Assembly: GCA_021234155.1 (NCBI GenBank) | Contig: JAJEKV010000002.1 | Span: forward strand, 17,732,041-17,796,040 | Direction: 5' to 3' | DNA from: Isoetes taiwanensis | Taxonomy: Eukaryota; Streptophyta; Lycopodiopsida; Isoetales; Isoetaceae | DNA length: 64,000 nt | In this document: piece by piece, positions 11,000 to 27,640 of the stretch | How positions within the stretch are numbered: position 1 is the first letter of the stretch | Layout: every line of letters begins with the position of its first letter | Program-made: the position numbers and the translations under genes | The notes under the pieces: model-generated | Databases searched by the model: none | What the model saw: the letters and a program-made list of their open reading frames with translations, nothing else | What the model was told of the DNA's origin: nothing

Positions 11000-11287
11000 C
11001 CTTGTTCCGCTATGCTACCATATGTATAAAAATGTTTCAAAAACTTTGTATTATTATCTATCTCTCTATAATGTACAAGTCTGATGTATCAATTATCACA
11101 ACCCATTTGTTGACTTATAAGTTGAATTTCAACTTGATTTCTTTTATGGCTAACAACAATTGACCTATAAATGATGTTATATGATGTATAACTTAAATAA
11201 CAACATTGGTGACTAATACTTGTAGCCGGGAACACCGGCTCAGAGTCTCAAGGCCAGGGTCGGCAACACCAGTAGCAGCCCAGAAAC
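11000..11287 (+). other. Spacer before gag
   Basis: An AT-rich non-coding stretch with TATAAATGATG-like sequence at about 11165, followed by a GC-richer leader running into the gag start at 11288. Confidence 0.4.
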
Positions 11288-12600
11288 ATGTTCGGCCGGG
11301 AGCAGGATGAAGAGCAGGACATGCCAGTCGAAGCAGTCAACACAAGATTAACACAGATGAGGAATCAAATGCAACAACTGTTACAGTGGGCCACACCACT
11401 AATGCACGCCCAAGAATATGAACTAGCACCACCTCCACCACCGAGAGGTCTTGATGAAGCTCCTCAGCCGATGAGGGAAGAAGCACAGGCTCCCGAGAAT
11501 AACTGGAAGAGGAAAAGAAGAAGCAGGAGGAGTCCATCTCCTTCCAGCTCTAGCAGAACAGACACCTCAGGGAGTGAATCTCGAAGTAGCTCCGAGAGTG
11601 GGTCAGACACTTCTCAGGGCAGAGACAAGAACAGAAGAACAGACGACTATCAAAAGAAGGCGGATAACGCAATGAGCAATATGTGGAAGACAAGAAAATT
11701 GGGCCAGTTCTTGGGCAATGATAGGTCAGGGATGGAGGCAGAGGGGTGGCTAGATGAAATGGAGGAATTTGGGAATTCCTATGGGATGAAGGACAAGGAC
11801 ATAGGCAAGGTAGCAACAGCGAACTAATTGGGTCAGCCAGAATTTGGTGGAAGGGTTATGCCAAATCAAATAAGTTAAGGAGAAATAATTGTAGGTTCAG
11901 GACATTCCGCAAGGCTTTCCGTAAGCATTACGTCCCGAGATCACACATAAGCAGATAAATTCAACAATTTACTTATCCGTCGCCAAATACACTGAAGAGT
12001 TCATGAGGCTGAGACTCAATGTTCTGAGAATCACGAAAAGACAAGCAGTGGATGGTTACATCGAAGGGCTGAATAGCAACATTAAGAGGTCGGTATGAGC
12101 AATTAACCCAAAGACAGTCGGGGAGGTTGAGGATAATGCTTTGAGCTTGGAGGAAGCGCCAGTAACTCCAGGGCAGAAATAGCTACCATACAAAGGGAAG
12201 GCAGCAGGACAGCATCAACCCAGGCAAGCACCCTCTACTCCAGCATGGAGTCAGTACCAAGGGAAATCGGACAGAAAAGAATCTTACGGAGAGCACAAAC
12301 AGCAAGAAGGCCCAAGGAGTGAGTCAGTAAAGTTCTTCCTGGACAGCATTCCGAAAGAGAAAAGAGAAGAATTTATAAAGAAGAAATTGTGCTTCAAATG
12401 TTTCCAGCCCGGGCACCGGATACACAATTGCCCATTTGTTATGCAGTCAGCATTAGCAGAGCTTATCGAATGGGAGTCGCCAACTGAAGGGGGATGATGA
12501 GGAAGACGGCCAACAAGAACCTCAGGATTACATTGAAGGTGAGTGTAGAATCTGTGCTGGCATTGAGTCAGAAGAGGTTAAGAATCCGTCTACATTCATT
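11288..12600 (+). pseudogene. Ty3/Gypsy gag with CCHC zinc knuckle
   Basis: The open segment 11288-11827 starts MFGREQDEEQDMPVEAVNTR. It has a proline run, an Arg/Ser-rich stretch and then a capsid-like WLDEMEEFGNSYGMKDKDIG. A one-base loss creates a stop at 11825. Sense resumes in the next frame with ELIGSARIWWKGYAKSNK and FRKAFRKHYVPRSH, the conserved retrotransposon gag core. At 12390-12431 the frame reads CFKCFQPGHRIHNC, a perfect CX2CX4HX4C nucleocapsid knuckle. Gag forms the particle that packages the element RNA. Several stops show that this copy is dead. Confidence 0.85.
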
Positions 12601-13130
12601 TCAGCAGAGGGATAGATAGCAAGCCATATGTAGTTTGATAGACACAGGTAGTTCGCATAATTTTGCCCCTCCAAGATTAGCTGCTCTCATGAAGAACAAG
12701 ATTTTGAAGTCCAAGCCTAGGCTAGTCAGCATGGCAAGCGGTGCGATCCATCACATTAAGGGGAGAAGAATTAGTTTTGACATAGATCTTAGTGGAAGCA
12801 AATGGCCTATGGGTGCGGAAGTCATGGACATTGTGAAGTACGACATGATAGTAGGAATGGAGTTCCTGAGGCCAGCCAAAGCTATGATAGACTGCAACAA
12901 GAGCGAGATCTCTATGACGGTGCCATACGGGAAACAATACATAGTCAAAGGTAAGAAAGTAACTTCAGCTATGCAGTGCATCTCCATGAAGCAGTTGCAG
13001 AAAGGCATAATTAAGGATAGGATGGGCTACATCCTTAAGCTAGAGGCAAGTGAGCCTAGTCAATTGAAGAAAAGCAAGCCAAACTTGGGCCAGTTGTCTA
13101 GGCCAGTAGCACGGCTCATCAGGGAGTTTC
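12601..13130 (+). pseudogene. Gypsy pol: aspartic protease
   Basis: The frame around 12635 reads LIDTGSSHNF, the D-T/S-G active site of retropepsins, followed about 55 residues later by DIVKYDMIVGMEFL, the second conserved strand of Gypsy proteases (the DVILGMDWL position). The protease cleaves Gag-Pol. It is continuous with the downstream reverse transcriptase region. TGA and TAG codons fall just before the active site in other frames, but the segment itself is open to 13264. Confidence 0.85.
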
Positions 13131-13866
13131 ATGATGTGTTTATGGATGAAATCCGTCAGTTACCACCCTATAAGGGCGTCGAGTGTGAGATCACACTAGC
13201 ACCAGATGCTAAGCCTATCGGCAAGGCCCCCTATAGGATGAGTACTCCAGAGCTAATTGAGCTCTAGAAGCAGTTGCAAGAACTGCTTGAGCTCGGGTTC
13301 ATCAGGGCAAGTGTATCACCCTTCGAGGCAACAATCCTTTTTGTGAAGAAGAAGGATGGGAGTCTAAGAATGTGCATAGATTACCGTCAACAGAATAAGC
13401 AAACGGTAAAGAATAAATATGCCTTGCCCAGGGCAGACGATTTGATGGACCAGCTGCAAGGAGTAAAGGTCTTCTCCAAAATTGATCTAAAGTCAGGTTA
13501 TCACCAGATAAGGATCAAGGAAGAAGATATCCACAAAACCACTTTCAGAACGCAGTATGGTCATTATGAGTTTATGGTAATGTCTTTCGACTTATTGAAT
13601 GCTTCGGCAACATTCATGAGGCTAATGAATGACATCTTCAGAGAATTCTTGGATGAGTTCATCATCGTCTTCTTCGACGACATCCTCATCTATAGCAAGT
13701 CAATCGAAGAGCACGTCGTACATTTGAGAAGAGTATTGGAGAAACTAAGATGACATCGCTTATATGGTAAGCTCTCAAAATGCCACTTTGCAACAAGCAG
13801 AGTGGAATACTTGGGGCATGTAGTTACAGCTGAAGGAATATCAACAGACCCACTGAAGATAGAAGC
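13131..13866 (+). pseudogene. Gypsy pol: reverse transcriptase
   Basis: Conserved Ty3/Gypsy RT blocks are in order: ECEITLAPDAKPIGKAPYRM, then [52 protein letters not shown], and the catalytic [11 protein letters not shown] (usually Y/F-x-DD). The segment [19 protein letters not shown] closes the domain. In-frame stops occur at 13265 (TAG), 13751 (TGA) and near 13870 (with a frameshift). The enzyme would copy element RNA into DNA; this copy cannot. Confidence 0.9.
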
Positions 13867-14576
13867 ATAGTGGATTGGCCAGCACCAAAGAATATGGGTG
13901 AGGTAAGAAGTTTTCTTGGCTTGGCAGAGTACTATCGCAAGTTCGTAAAGGACTTCGCGAAGTGGGCGTCCCCTTTGTCAGATCTCACTAAGAATAAGAA
14001 GGTGAAAGATTGGATGCAACATTGGCTTGAGAATGTCCAACCCTCTTTTGAGAAGCTCAAAGAGGCATTAACAACAACACCAGTCCTTATCCTCCCAGAT
14101 CCAAGCAAGGACAAGTTGGTGGCAACGGACGCTAGTAAGATAGCGACAGGAGGAGTCCTTAAGCAGGAAGGAAGAGTAGTTGCTTATGATTCGAAGAAGA
14201 TAAACGATGCCGAGCAGCGCTACCCAATGCAGGACCAGGAACTCTTGGCCATAGTGAGAGCCCTGAGAATTTGGAGGCACTACCTGTTGGGTAGAAAGTT
14301 CTAGCTGGATACAGATCACCAGAGCCTCCAATATATCTTTACACAACCACTCCTAAATCTGAGGCAGAGGAGGTATTCCTCGAGGAATACAATTTTGAGA
14401 TAGTCTACAGGCCGGGGAAATCGAACATAGTTGCAGATGCACTGACGAGAGTCCATTCCAATGCTATATCAACACTCACCAGTTAGTTTGGCAAGAAGAT
14501 CGAAGAAACGTTGCCATCGGACCGCGACTTCAAAGAAGCATGGGCAAGCCTTTCTAAGGAAGCAAGAACGAATAGA
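13867..14576 (+). pseudogene. Gypsy pol: RT connection and RNase H, ends at LINE junction
   Basis: The open segment 13870-14304 starts [20 protein letters not shown], which joins RT to RNase H in Gypsy elements. It continues with [15 protein letters not shown] (first catalytic Asp), the conserved Glu in [11 protein letters not shown], and [15 protein letters not shown]. After a stop, the DTDHQSLQYIFTQP and IVYRPGKSNIVADAL blocks remain in shifted frames up to about 14450. The linker that normally leads to integrase stops at about 14576, where minus-strand LINE sequence begins. No integrase zinc finger or DDE core follows. Confidence 0.85.
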
Positions 14577-15930
<1,354 letters not shown>

Positions 15931-15998
15931 GTTTATTTCCACCTATGAGGCCATCAGGCCTATTAGATGTTATAGTGCAAAAGGTACATTTATCTCCA

Positions 15999-16979
15999 TT
16001 ATACATTCTGGAGTGTACTCCCAGTTGGAGTAGCACCTGTGTCTCTCCCAGAATCTCTCTTGAATTCATCCAGTAGTTGTTTGTAATTCTTTATCGATAC
16101 CGCTCTCAGCTCTTGTGCTACAATAATATACTTCCATGTTTTGCTACTTGCACATGAGAAGAAATCCTGCAGCGTTTTGGCTTTCAATCCAATCTGATCC
16201 CTCAAATTCTGATATGCTGGGCAATGTAGGAGAAAATGGGCTTCGTCTTCTATTTCATCAGTCCCGCAGACTTTGCATGTGCGTTGTTCTCTGGAAAAAT
16301 CTCCCCACCTTCCCACTTCGACCCCTAAATGGTGCGAGCTCATACGGATTCGGCAAATGGCATGTCTCTTTCCCATTGATATCGGATCCCTCAGATAAGT
16401 CATCGGCTCCAACCCTGGGTTCATATTATTCTTGTATTCTACCATCTTAGTGCCTGCGGTTTGCCAAAGCTTATGTTTCATTGATATCTTGACCCATTCT
16501 CTGATATTGTCTTTCTCAAGAGGCATGTTTTCAATATTCATCCCCCATTTAGTAAGCCATTTTCTAACCTCCATGTACCACCCCTTAGTTTCACTTTCTT
16601 GCCATGCTAGAAATGGATAACTGTCATTTGGCATTCTACGGACCTTACTAAGATAGTGAAGGGTCTGAAATAGTGCTTCTCCCTCCAGCGACATCATGCA
16701 TGTTTCACTAAGAAGAATCTCGTAGGGTGTTTGCATTTTCGTCCCTAGTTCTGACATCAAAAACTTTTTCTGGATTTTTTCCGCACGCTTCCACATTTCT
16801 AGAGACAAACCTGGTCCCCATATTTCACAACCATACAGCACTACGGCCTGGACAAGTGTTTTATATAACATCCTTTTGAGCCCAAAATCCATTATTTCTG
16901 CTTTTCTACATTTTCTCTGCATAGAAAAGAGTGCTCTAAGCCCAGTGTCTGTCCTATATGCTCCACTGCCCTGTTCCAT
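15999..16979 (-). pseudogene. LINE C-terminal domain with CCHC-type zinc motif (fragment 2)
   Basis: A 326-codon open segment. It starts in the RT thumb (VLYGCEIWGPGLSLEMWKR), passes a helical region with SMGKRHAICRIRMSSHHLGV, and carries CKVCGTDEIEDEAHFLLHCP. The latter is the C-x2-C...H-x4-C motif of the zf-RVT region at the C-terminus of many LINE ORF2 proteins, thought to bind RNA or target DNA. Closely similar sequence occurs in LINE fragment 3. The segment is cut off from RT upstream by frameshifts. Confidence 0.85.
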
Positions 16980-17922
16980 TTGTAATTCTGGTCCATCATC
17001 AGCCCCAAGTACTTATAACTTGTGGTAATCTCTATTTTTTTCCCCCTTATAGCGGAAATCAAAGTCTAACGATCTAGTGCCAAACACTATGATCTTAGTC
17101 ATTACCTAAGTTCACAGCCATTTGCATTCTGTCATAAAAGGAAATAAGCACAGATATATGACTTCTCATGTCTTTCTCGTTCCTAGCAAACATTACTATG
17201 TCATCTGCATACATGAGTAAGGAGATCACATACCCCCCCTATCTGCGTCCCTTCGCCTCCGTTCTGTAGGATCCATGACTCTAGCTCATCAATAAAGATG
17301 CCGAACAAGGTGGGCGAAAGCGGGCACCCTTGTTTCACCCCTATGTTGCTGTCCACATTCTCTTGGCATTGTTCGATCAGGGGAAAAGATAACTGTACAC
17401 ATACTTTTTCATAGAGTTGGGAGACTGCATGTCGGAGATGTGCTGGGGCTCCTATTCTTTCCATTCTCGCCCATAAGTCTCCTCGTCTTACTGTGTCAAA
17501 TGCTTTGGTTAGGTCCACAAAGAGAGCGAAAAGTGGTTTTTTTGTTTTCTTCACTGAGTCCATGGCTGCCCTGAGTGTGAGAAGGTGATCTATGGTGGAT
17601 TTCCCGGGACGAAAACATGCTTGCCCTTTAGCCCTGACCTTGCTTTGCTCCGCCCACTTGCTGATTTTCTGTTCTATAATTGAGGCCATCAGCTTGGAGA
17701 ACAAACTACTAATCAGGATCATCCTATAGTTGTTAGGGTCCGCTACATCGCCCACTTTGTGTATAGGCACTGCCCGATTTGTGGTCCAGGATGGTGGAAA
17801 TCCCTCAACTAGTGCAACATTTAGCATTTTAAGGACAACCGATTGAATAGTTGGTCCCGCCCATTTCAACATCTCGGCTGTGATCCCAGATGCATCAGCA
17901 GCTTTGCCATTGGCTAACTTAT

Positions 17923-21412
<3,490 letters not shown>

Positions 21413-21822
21413 TTGGCCACATGTCGACTTAGAGATGACGAGAGACAATACGAGAGAAGAACGAGAGATGAGAGATGGGGGAGATGGAGAGATGGGTGAG
21501 AGTGGGAAAACCCAACTCTCACCTCGAGATGATTCGCCCCCTAACGGCCGTTAGGGGCGTTTTCATTGCCCACTAACCAAACAATTAGCCTTAATTTTTA
21601 TTTGCTGCCAAAAAAGCGCCCGAAATGTTTCCCACACCAAAAACCAGGGGCGCCATTTCCCCTGCTTCTTGATCTTCTCGAAGCAATTAGCCGAATACGA
21701 TCCAGGTATTCATCAGATCACGCAGGCATTTGCATTATGTTTTTTGTGCATTCGTTCATTAAGTTCTGATCGTCAATCTCGTTTTATGTCGTCCTTATTC
21801 CCAATCAATTATTTGGATTCAG

Positions 21823-22956
21823 ATGTCTAAGGCCTCTCGATCTGCTTTGCCAGCAACCAGCAAGCCTTTCGTGCCTCCTCGAATTGAAAAAATGGCACCA
21901 AGAAGGACTCGGAAAATGACAGGCCAGATCTCCATGGATGTGCAATTGGAGACTAATTCTGAGCCAATTCCCTCTTCAAGACAGCCAAAAGAAAAGAGAT
22001 CCAAGCGTGTATTCAGCGAAATGCTGGCATCCTCTGATATTGTGAGTGAATCTTTAGAAACCGATTCTGCTTTGGCTATTGTTGTGCATGAGAAGGAAAA
22101 TTCGAAAGTGATAGACACAAAGAATAGGAAGTCCCCTGTGCAATGGACAGATCATGGTGTCTCCACATTCCTCAATCTCCTGAACGAGATGAAATTGGTA
22201 ACCGGAGGCACCCTCAACCTCTCCAACACACAATGGAGGGAAATTATGATGAAATTGCAGCCCTTTGTTGGGGGTTTAGTGGAGCTGAGACAACTAAAGA
22301 ACAAGTGGGATAAGCTGCAAGCTAAATTTAAAGATGAGAAGGAGGCTTGTAGCCATACAGGTTCTGAACCATCAACTTGGCAGTGGTATGACAGAATGGA
22401 AGAAGTGAAATATGGTGTTACCTCTGATAATCCAATACCAGGTGCTGGTGATGATGGTGATTTTGGCAATGAAGCTTTCGAGGCTGCAGACTTGCACACT
22501 AATTACTCAGAATCTTTCATGAATGACAATTTTTTTGAAACTGTTGGAACAGATGCAGCATTTGAAGACCACTTTGCTGATCCACCCAATTCAAACAATG
22601 ATGTGAACGCGGGAAATCCAAGCAGTCCAGTGATGCCAGAAATTCCAATCAATAGAACACCAACAGGAAACCAGACAGATTCTTCAAGTCCTAGATCAGC
22701 TGCATGTAATCAGCCTGGAGTTTGTGGAAAACCTACAAGTAGAAAGAAGTCCAGGTTGCAGATAGATGAGGACATTGCATTGGGAATATCACAAATGGCA
22801 AGCACATTTGGGGACACTGAGGTGAAGAAATTAGATTTCCTCAAAGAAGAAAGTGCAAGAAAAATTGAGTTGGTCAGGGAATTGGAAACAATAAGGTCGC
22901 AAAGCAATCACGAAAATTGTAGAGTCCATGGCTGCAATGACTCAAAGCATATGTGA
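21823..22956 (+). CDS. MYB/SANT-like DNA-binding protein of PIF/Harbinger
   Basis: An uninterrupted 377-codon frame. The N-terminal 95 residues are basic and Ser/Pro-rich. Residues ~105-195 form a trihelix MYB/SANT-like domain (Myb_DNA-bind_3 type): VQWTDHGVSTFLNLLNEM, then LSNTQWREIMMKLQPF, ELRQLKNKWDKLQAKFKDE and STWQWYDRMEEVKYG, with the spaced Trp residues of the fold. An acidic, Asn/Ser-rich linker follows. A C-terminal helical segment (KLDFLKEESARKIELVRELE) may mediate dimerisation. In this superfamily the MYB-like protein partners the transposase, helping nuclear import and TIR binding. Its open frame contrasts with the broken transposase, and it may be the freshest gene of the element. 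A host gene of the same MYB family is the alternative. Confidence 0.85.
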   Translation: MSKASRSALPATSKPFVPPRIEKMAPRRTRKMTGQISMDVQLETNSEPIPSSRQPKEKRSKRVFSEMLASSDIVSESLETDSALAIVVHEKENSKVIDTKNRKSPVQWTDHGVSTFLNLLNEMKLVTGGTLNLSNTQWREIMMKLQPFVGGLVELRQLKNKWDKLQAKFKDEKEACSHTGSEPSTWQWYDRMEEVKYGVTSDNPIPGAGDDGDFGNEAFEAADLHTNYSESFMNDNFFETVGTDAAFEDHFADPPNSNNDVNAGNPSSPVMPEIPINRTPTGNQTDSSSPRSAACNQPGVCGKPTSRKKSRLQIDEDIALGISQMASTFGDTEVKKLDFLKEESARKIELVRELETIRSQSNHENCRVHGCNDSKHM

Positions 22957-23212
22957 AATGACAAAGGAGACATTGCTGGAAATTGCCAAACTTGCTGCCA
23001 ACAAGAAGGAATAAAGGTTCGTTTTCAGTTATTTGCTTTTTTGAAATTCTTTTTTGGAACTGTCTCAAAACCCACCAGTATTCTTAAATATTAAAGAAGT
23101 TGTACAGCCCTGTTTTTTTAGTATTAAATATTGCCTACTAGTCACGATCATCCAAATTCGTAAAGGCTACTTAAGCTTCCTCCAATTCTTGCATGCAAGC
23201 CTATTGAAAGAA

Positions 23213-23763
23213 ATGGAGAGAGTCGTGAGCAGAAAGCGCCCACGCTCTCCAAGCCCTAGCTCGAGCTCTTCGAGCTCAAGCTCTTCCAAGTCCTCATCTT
23301 ATAGAACTCCACCAACTACTTCGTCCTCTTCCTCAGAGTTACCCTATTACTCGACCACGATTCTGGCCCACTTCGGTGAGGAAGTTCTTCCCGACAAAGT
23401 GGGGATTCTCGGCAGATTCAAATGAAATGCCACGTAAGTTTGGAGAATCAGTTTCAAGAAAATTATGTTTCTCATGAAGACGAACAAGAAAGCCAGTTTT
23501 CCTCCCCTTCTGTTCAGCCTACAAATCCGGAAGTGGAAGTTTTGACCCACAAGAAGATCCACTGCAATTACTCCAAACAGACAGTCACAACTTTTTTTCG
23601 GATGGGGGTTTCTATTGATCCAGAGGTTTTGGAGTGGGCTGCTAATTCTGCCAGGAACAGGACTGTCCACATGGAGACTGTGTACGTCAGGCAGAATGAT
23701 AAATGGTGCCTTGAAGAGATACGAAACATAACCTTCCGTTGTGATCTTTGTCCCAGGATCTAG
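23213..23763 (+). CDS. Unidentified plus-strand coding region inside the Harbinger element
   Basis: The ATG at 23213 starts MERVVSRKRPRSPSPSSS and a long Ser run, continuing to a stop at 23423. A second open segment overlaps (23422-23763) and reads FFRMGVSIDPEVLEWAANSA and RCDLCPRI at its end. They may be two exons or one frameshifted gene. I do not recognise a domain. It could be element cargo or a later exon of the MYB-like gene. Confidence 0.35.
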
Positions 23764-24306
23764 TGGATAAAAAAGTTTATGTTACATCTTTTTGTTTTTG
23801 TTTCCTATTTTCAATTTTGAAACAGGTATCTGTTATGTGGAAAATGGCTTGCATGCCATGTTTTTTTTTGCTGAGTTTTGCTGACAGAAGAAACCTGTGC
23901 CCTTTGGGAGGAGTGCCCTTTGGGAGGAGTGCCTTATGCTCTTTGTTTTCCTATGCACTTTGATTGTAACCCAGCTGATGAGATACTGCACTGTTTTGAA
24001 CAGTGCAGTCAAAAAAAATGTACTAAATTTCTGTTGAATATAAAACTGGTTTACCTTCTTTTTCCACTGTTGTTCAAATTCTATAATATTTTATGTGTAT
24101 CAATGTGAAGTCATTTGTCTCAGAAATGCATGTGACTTGCTGCTCAGTTCTGATAATGACAGGTTTTCTAGCACAAAAATCAGGCCACAAACACATTTAA
24201 CTTTGTAACATTTTGTAACAATCGATTAACAAAACAGAATTAAAGAGATCACATCAAATACAATTGATTATGAATTTCATTCTTTTGGTTGCAAAAATTC
24301 ATTCAT

Positions 24307-25506
24307 TCAAAGGATGACATGGCCATCCAAATTCTCAAATAGCACGTGCCTCATTTGATCACCCTGTTTTTTTAAGGACCTGTTAATGGCTTCTGTTTCA
24401 TAGTAATATATTGGTGGAGGGTCTTCTTCAATTGGCAGCATATCCCAACCCTTGTCTTCCATTATACTAAAGTTCCAAAGAACACAACATGCATGTATAA
24501 TCTTGGAGGCTTTGCCAACATGCACAGGCAAGTGTTTCAGAATTCTAAACTTTTCCTTGACAATCCCAAATCCATTCTCTACACACACTCTGCCCCTACA
24601 GATCCTTCTGTTAAACTTTCCATATGCACCCTGGTTTTGAGGAAAGACTTTGAGGAGAAAGGGCCTCTTTGGAATAAATTTGAATCACCTACTTGATAAT
24701 GGTGGAATATTTTTACGAACTTCACCGTCAAGGTAGGCTGCCCTTTCTTGATTTTTCTACCACTCGGGGTCACCACGGGTTCTGTAAAATTTGTTTTGAG
24801 GCAATTTTATATGTAAATGGAGCTTTTCTTGAACTGGTTGGAATCATGGGTGAACACATTACGGGTCACACAAACATTTATAAACAATGCGCTATGTGTA
24901 ACAATTCCTTGCATGAGACATGAGTGCCTCTTATATGTCTGCTGTAATAGTCTTCCCCATTGTCCTTTTTTTTGGGTTTCCTCCAAAAAAATATGGGAAC
25001 AAATCAATCGCACCATATACATTGGGCAGCCCGGTTGCATCATGGAATTCCTTAATACCTTTGGATTAATCTTGCACCTGTAGGCATTGCAACAAAGCGT
25101 TTGTACAGCATTGTCTTGAAGCCAATACAAGCGTGACTTTCTTGGTATATTTACGCCTTTGTTGCTTTCCCAACATAAAATCTCGACCGACATGTAATGG
25201 CATATCCCGTGTGCAAGAAAATACAAAACCATAGCAACCGCTTTCCCTCGGATCTCTGTGGGGGCCTTACTTTAATCCGGGGCGACAAGATAGGGCACAA
25301 TTAAACCTACCCAGTCTCTCAAATGTGGCTCTCTTCATCCTGTAAAATTGGTGCCACATATCATCTTCAAAGGAAGCTATACAATTCCATGCGTGGTTAT
25401 CTATATTATCCCATTGTGTTCTCTGCCTTGGAGCAATCCAAAATCTTCTTGGTGGCCTTCTAACCCTGCTGGAACCCGCAACCATTAACTTATTTGCGGA
25501 GATCAA
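24307..25506 (-). pseudogene. PIF/Harbinger DDE transposase, frameshifted
   Basis: The minus strand starts MISANKLMVAGSSRVRRPPR and an N-terminal segment with FEDDMWHQFYRMKRATFERL, the pre-catalytic helix region of Harbinger transposases. After frame changes come YKRHSCLMQGIVTHSALFIN and a HDSNQFKKSS block (the catalytic D region with conserved HD). The final open segment (24588-24307) reads VENGFGIVKEKFRILKH and KASKIIHACCVLWNF, matching the E-x2-FG...KxRFxIL...HNF end of the DDE_Tnp_4 fold. Multiple stops make it nonfunctional. It is convergent with the MYB-like gene, as in other PIF/Harbinger elements. Confidence 0.85.
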
Positions 25507-25983
25507 AAAAACATACCATTGTTGTCTTCTAAAACATCATCATCGAACAGGGTCATTGGATCTTCGAGCTCGTTGAGTTCCAATAGCTGCAAACAGTATC
25601 TCTGTAATGCAAATCCGAGTAGCATGGCAATCATACCAAGAATGACCGGATCCATGGTTTAGTGGCCGGAATCGAAAGAATGGGAAGGCAAAACTAGAAA
25701 TGAATTATCCCACATAGCCCGCTGAACCAAGAAAAACAGGCTTGAATATCCCACAATTTTGGCCGAATTGAGCGTTACGATTGAATTATCCCACATTTTC
25801 TCTCGTCGGCGGAATTGATGCACGATCGAAAATCGGCAAACAAAGAAAAAATTCTGCCAATAACAGAGGCTGTTAAGCCTCGAGAGACAATCGTCTCTCC
25901 TCTCCTCCCAAAAAAATACGTACATTTTGGGGAGGAACCGTATGTGACGAGAGATGGATTTTTTTACGAGCATGTGGCCGACG

Positions 25984-26091
<108 letters not shown>

Positions 26092-27039
26092 AAAAGGACC
26101 AAGGAGAACACTACAAATACTTATGATATGAGCTGGAATTGGAAGGTTTAGATAAACCACTTTTCTGTCCTGATAAACTAATTTCGGACGTAGATATGTG
26201 GGTGTCCCTCAATCTTGGCACATTGGATTTAGTTCATCAGCTTGGTTGTGATTTCTCATTGCAGTGAGGCAAAGCTAGAGAGATTAGGGAGTTTAATAGC
26301 TAGAAAGTGTTTCTTTTGGCAAATCTAGACCTATTAGCACATTATTTAAGATGAATCTTTAAATTTAAGTGTTGCATTGTAGGGTATTCTTGATAGTTTT
26401 TTCTAATGGAAGCTTGGGACGTGCTTGTTCAAGAATATGCATTTGAAGGGGGTTGGTTGTTTGTTGTTGTAGTTCAGCCTTGTTGTCTCACTGTGTTCAA
26501 TGCAAGCTTTTACAAATTCATCCCCTCCCCCTTCACATACGGGCACGCTACGCTGAGTTGGTCAGACCCAACCAGCCACTCCATGTGATATTAAGCATGG
26601 CCTCAATGCGGTTGCTGGGATCATATCTTCAAGAGGTGATGAATGGATATGCGGGCTTTGCTATGCCCGTGAACTCTATCTTGGCATATTCCACAATATC
26701 TCATGATGTATATTTGTACAATTTGTCAGCATTCTCATTACCACTATGGTTTTTCCCTCAAAAATCGTTTCGGGCAGGGGGTTTTTAAATCCCAATAGTA
26801 GTACGTCTACTAAGCTCCTTCTTTACATGAAGCCAGAAAATTAAAATGAATGGTTGAAAAATATTGTGTACTTAAAAAATAAGTTGCCCAAAAAAAATAA
26901 AAAAAAAAATTTAAAAACAGCTCAGACAATAATTCATTTTTCTAAAAAGATGCCAATATAACCCAAATAATCACATTAGAGGGCGACTAACAATCATGTT
27001 AGAGAGCGACTACCTGTTAAAATGGATAACCTATTAGTT

Positions 27040-27420
27040 TTCACTGGTTAGAGCACGATTTGTGCGATCCAACTTTGCTGGCTGGTTATCACCTCTTTAC
27101 AATTATGAGCAACCTTTCTCTTTTTTCCTTTTACATGAAGACAAACGCACACCACATATGATAAAAGTTGCACTCGCCCACTTCTCTTGCCCCATGGGAG
27201 CGAGTAGTATTTGAACCTTTTAGTGGAAGACATCTCAAACTAAAGGTTTAACCAATCTAGTTCTCATTATTCTTGGCAAGACTCATCCTATTGCGTGGTC
27301 ATCCCTCTCTCCTTCCTCCCCCTACACTAATGACCAAAGACAACCATAATGGTAACCAGTAGGTTTTGAACCTTGGTGGGGAACACCTCAACCTAGAAGT
27401 CTAAGGCCACCACCATATTC
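27040..27420 (-). mobile_element. Two SINE-like segments with pol III A/B-box-like motifs
   Basis: On the minus strand, two stretches (about 27300-27195 and 27420-27350) share TTTAGTTTGAGATGTCTTCC and a variant of it, then AAGGTTCAAA followed by a TACTACT-type run. GGTTCAAAACC fits the pol III B-box consensus (GGTTCRANNCC), and TGGTTAAACC or TGGCCTTAGAC lies where an A box would be. They look like two decayed copies of one tRNA-derived SINE. The ends are uncertain. Confidence 0.45.
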
Positions 27421-27534
27421 GATGACCTATTTGGAAACCACCTACTTTTTTTAGACTATTTGTGGCAAAAATTTGACCTTATGTTACCATAATCTGATTA
27501 TGCCATTTGCTGCCCATCAATATTTCAACTTGGG

Positions 27535-27640
27535 AGGAACTACAAAATCCTTATGTTTTAATAAATTTCAGGACATACTCTTGAGTTTTGATAAATTTTT
27601 GCAAATGCTCTTGGTCAATCTATACCCCCCTGTACAATTT
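27535..27640 (+). repeat. Dispersed repeat, inverted copy at 43890-44010
   Basis: ACTACAAAATCCTTATGTTT, then GGACATACTCTTGAGTTTTG and ATAAATTTTTGCAAATGCTC. The reverse complement of 43890-44010 reads ACTACAAAATACTCTGACC, GACATACCCTGAGTTTTGAT and AATTTTTGAGATGCCC. It is an interspersed repeat of unknown type. Confidence 0.6.

Larger units (their letters stand above)
6622..14576 (+). mobile_element. Degenerate Ty3/Gypsy LTR retrotransposon with extra 5' genes, 3' truncated
   Basis: Order along the plus strand: probable short 5' LTR, tRNA-Met primer-binding site (6851), H3-like coding region (7371-8533), hairpin repeats (8763-9240), a second extra coding region (9532-10994), gag with zinc knuckle (11288-12600), protease, reverse transcriptase and RNase H (to about 14460). 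The order PR-RT-RH with a single CCHC knuckle is that of Ty3/Gypsy elements. Each coding region carries stops or frameshifts. Integrase and a 3' LTR are absent, because a LINE fragment takes over at about 14577. Extra genes between primer site and gag recall the ORF1 of Ogre-type elements. The assignment of the H3-like and second genes to the element rests on position only. Confidence 0.7.
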
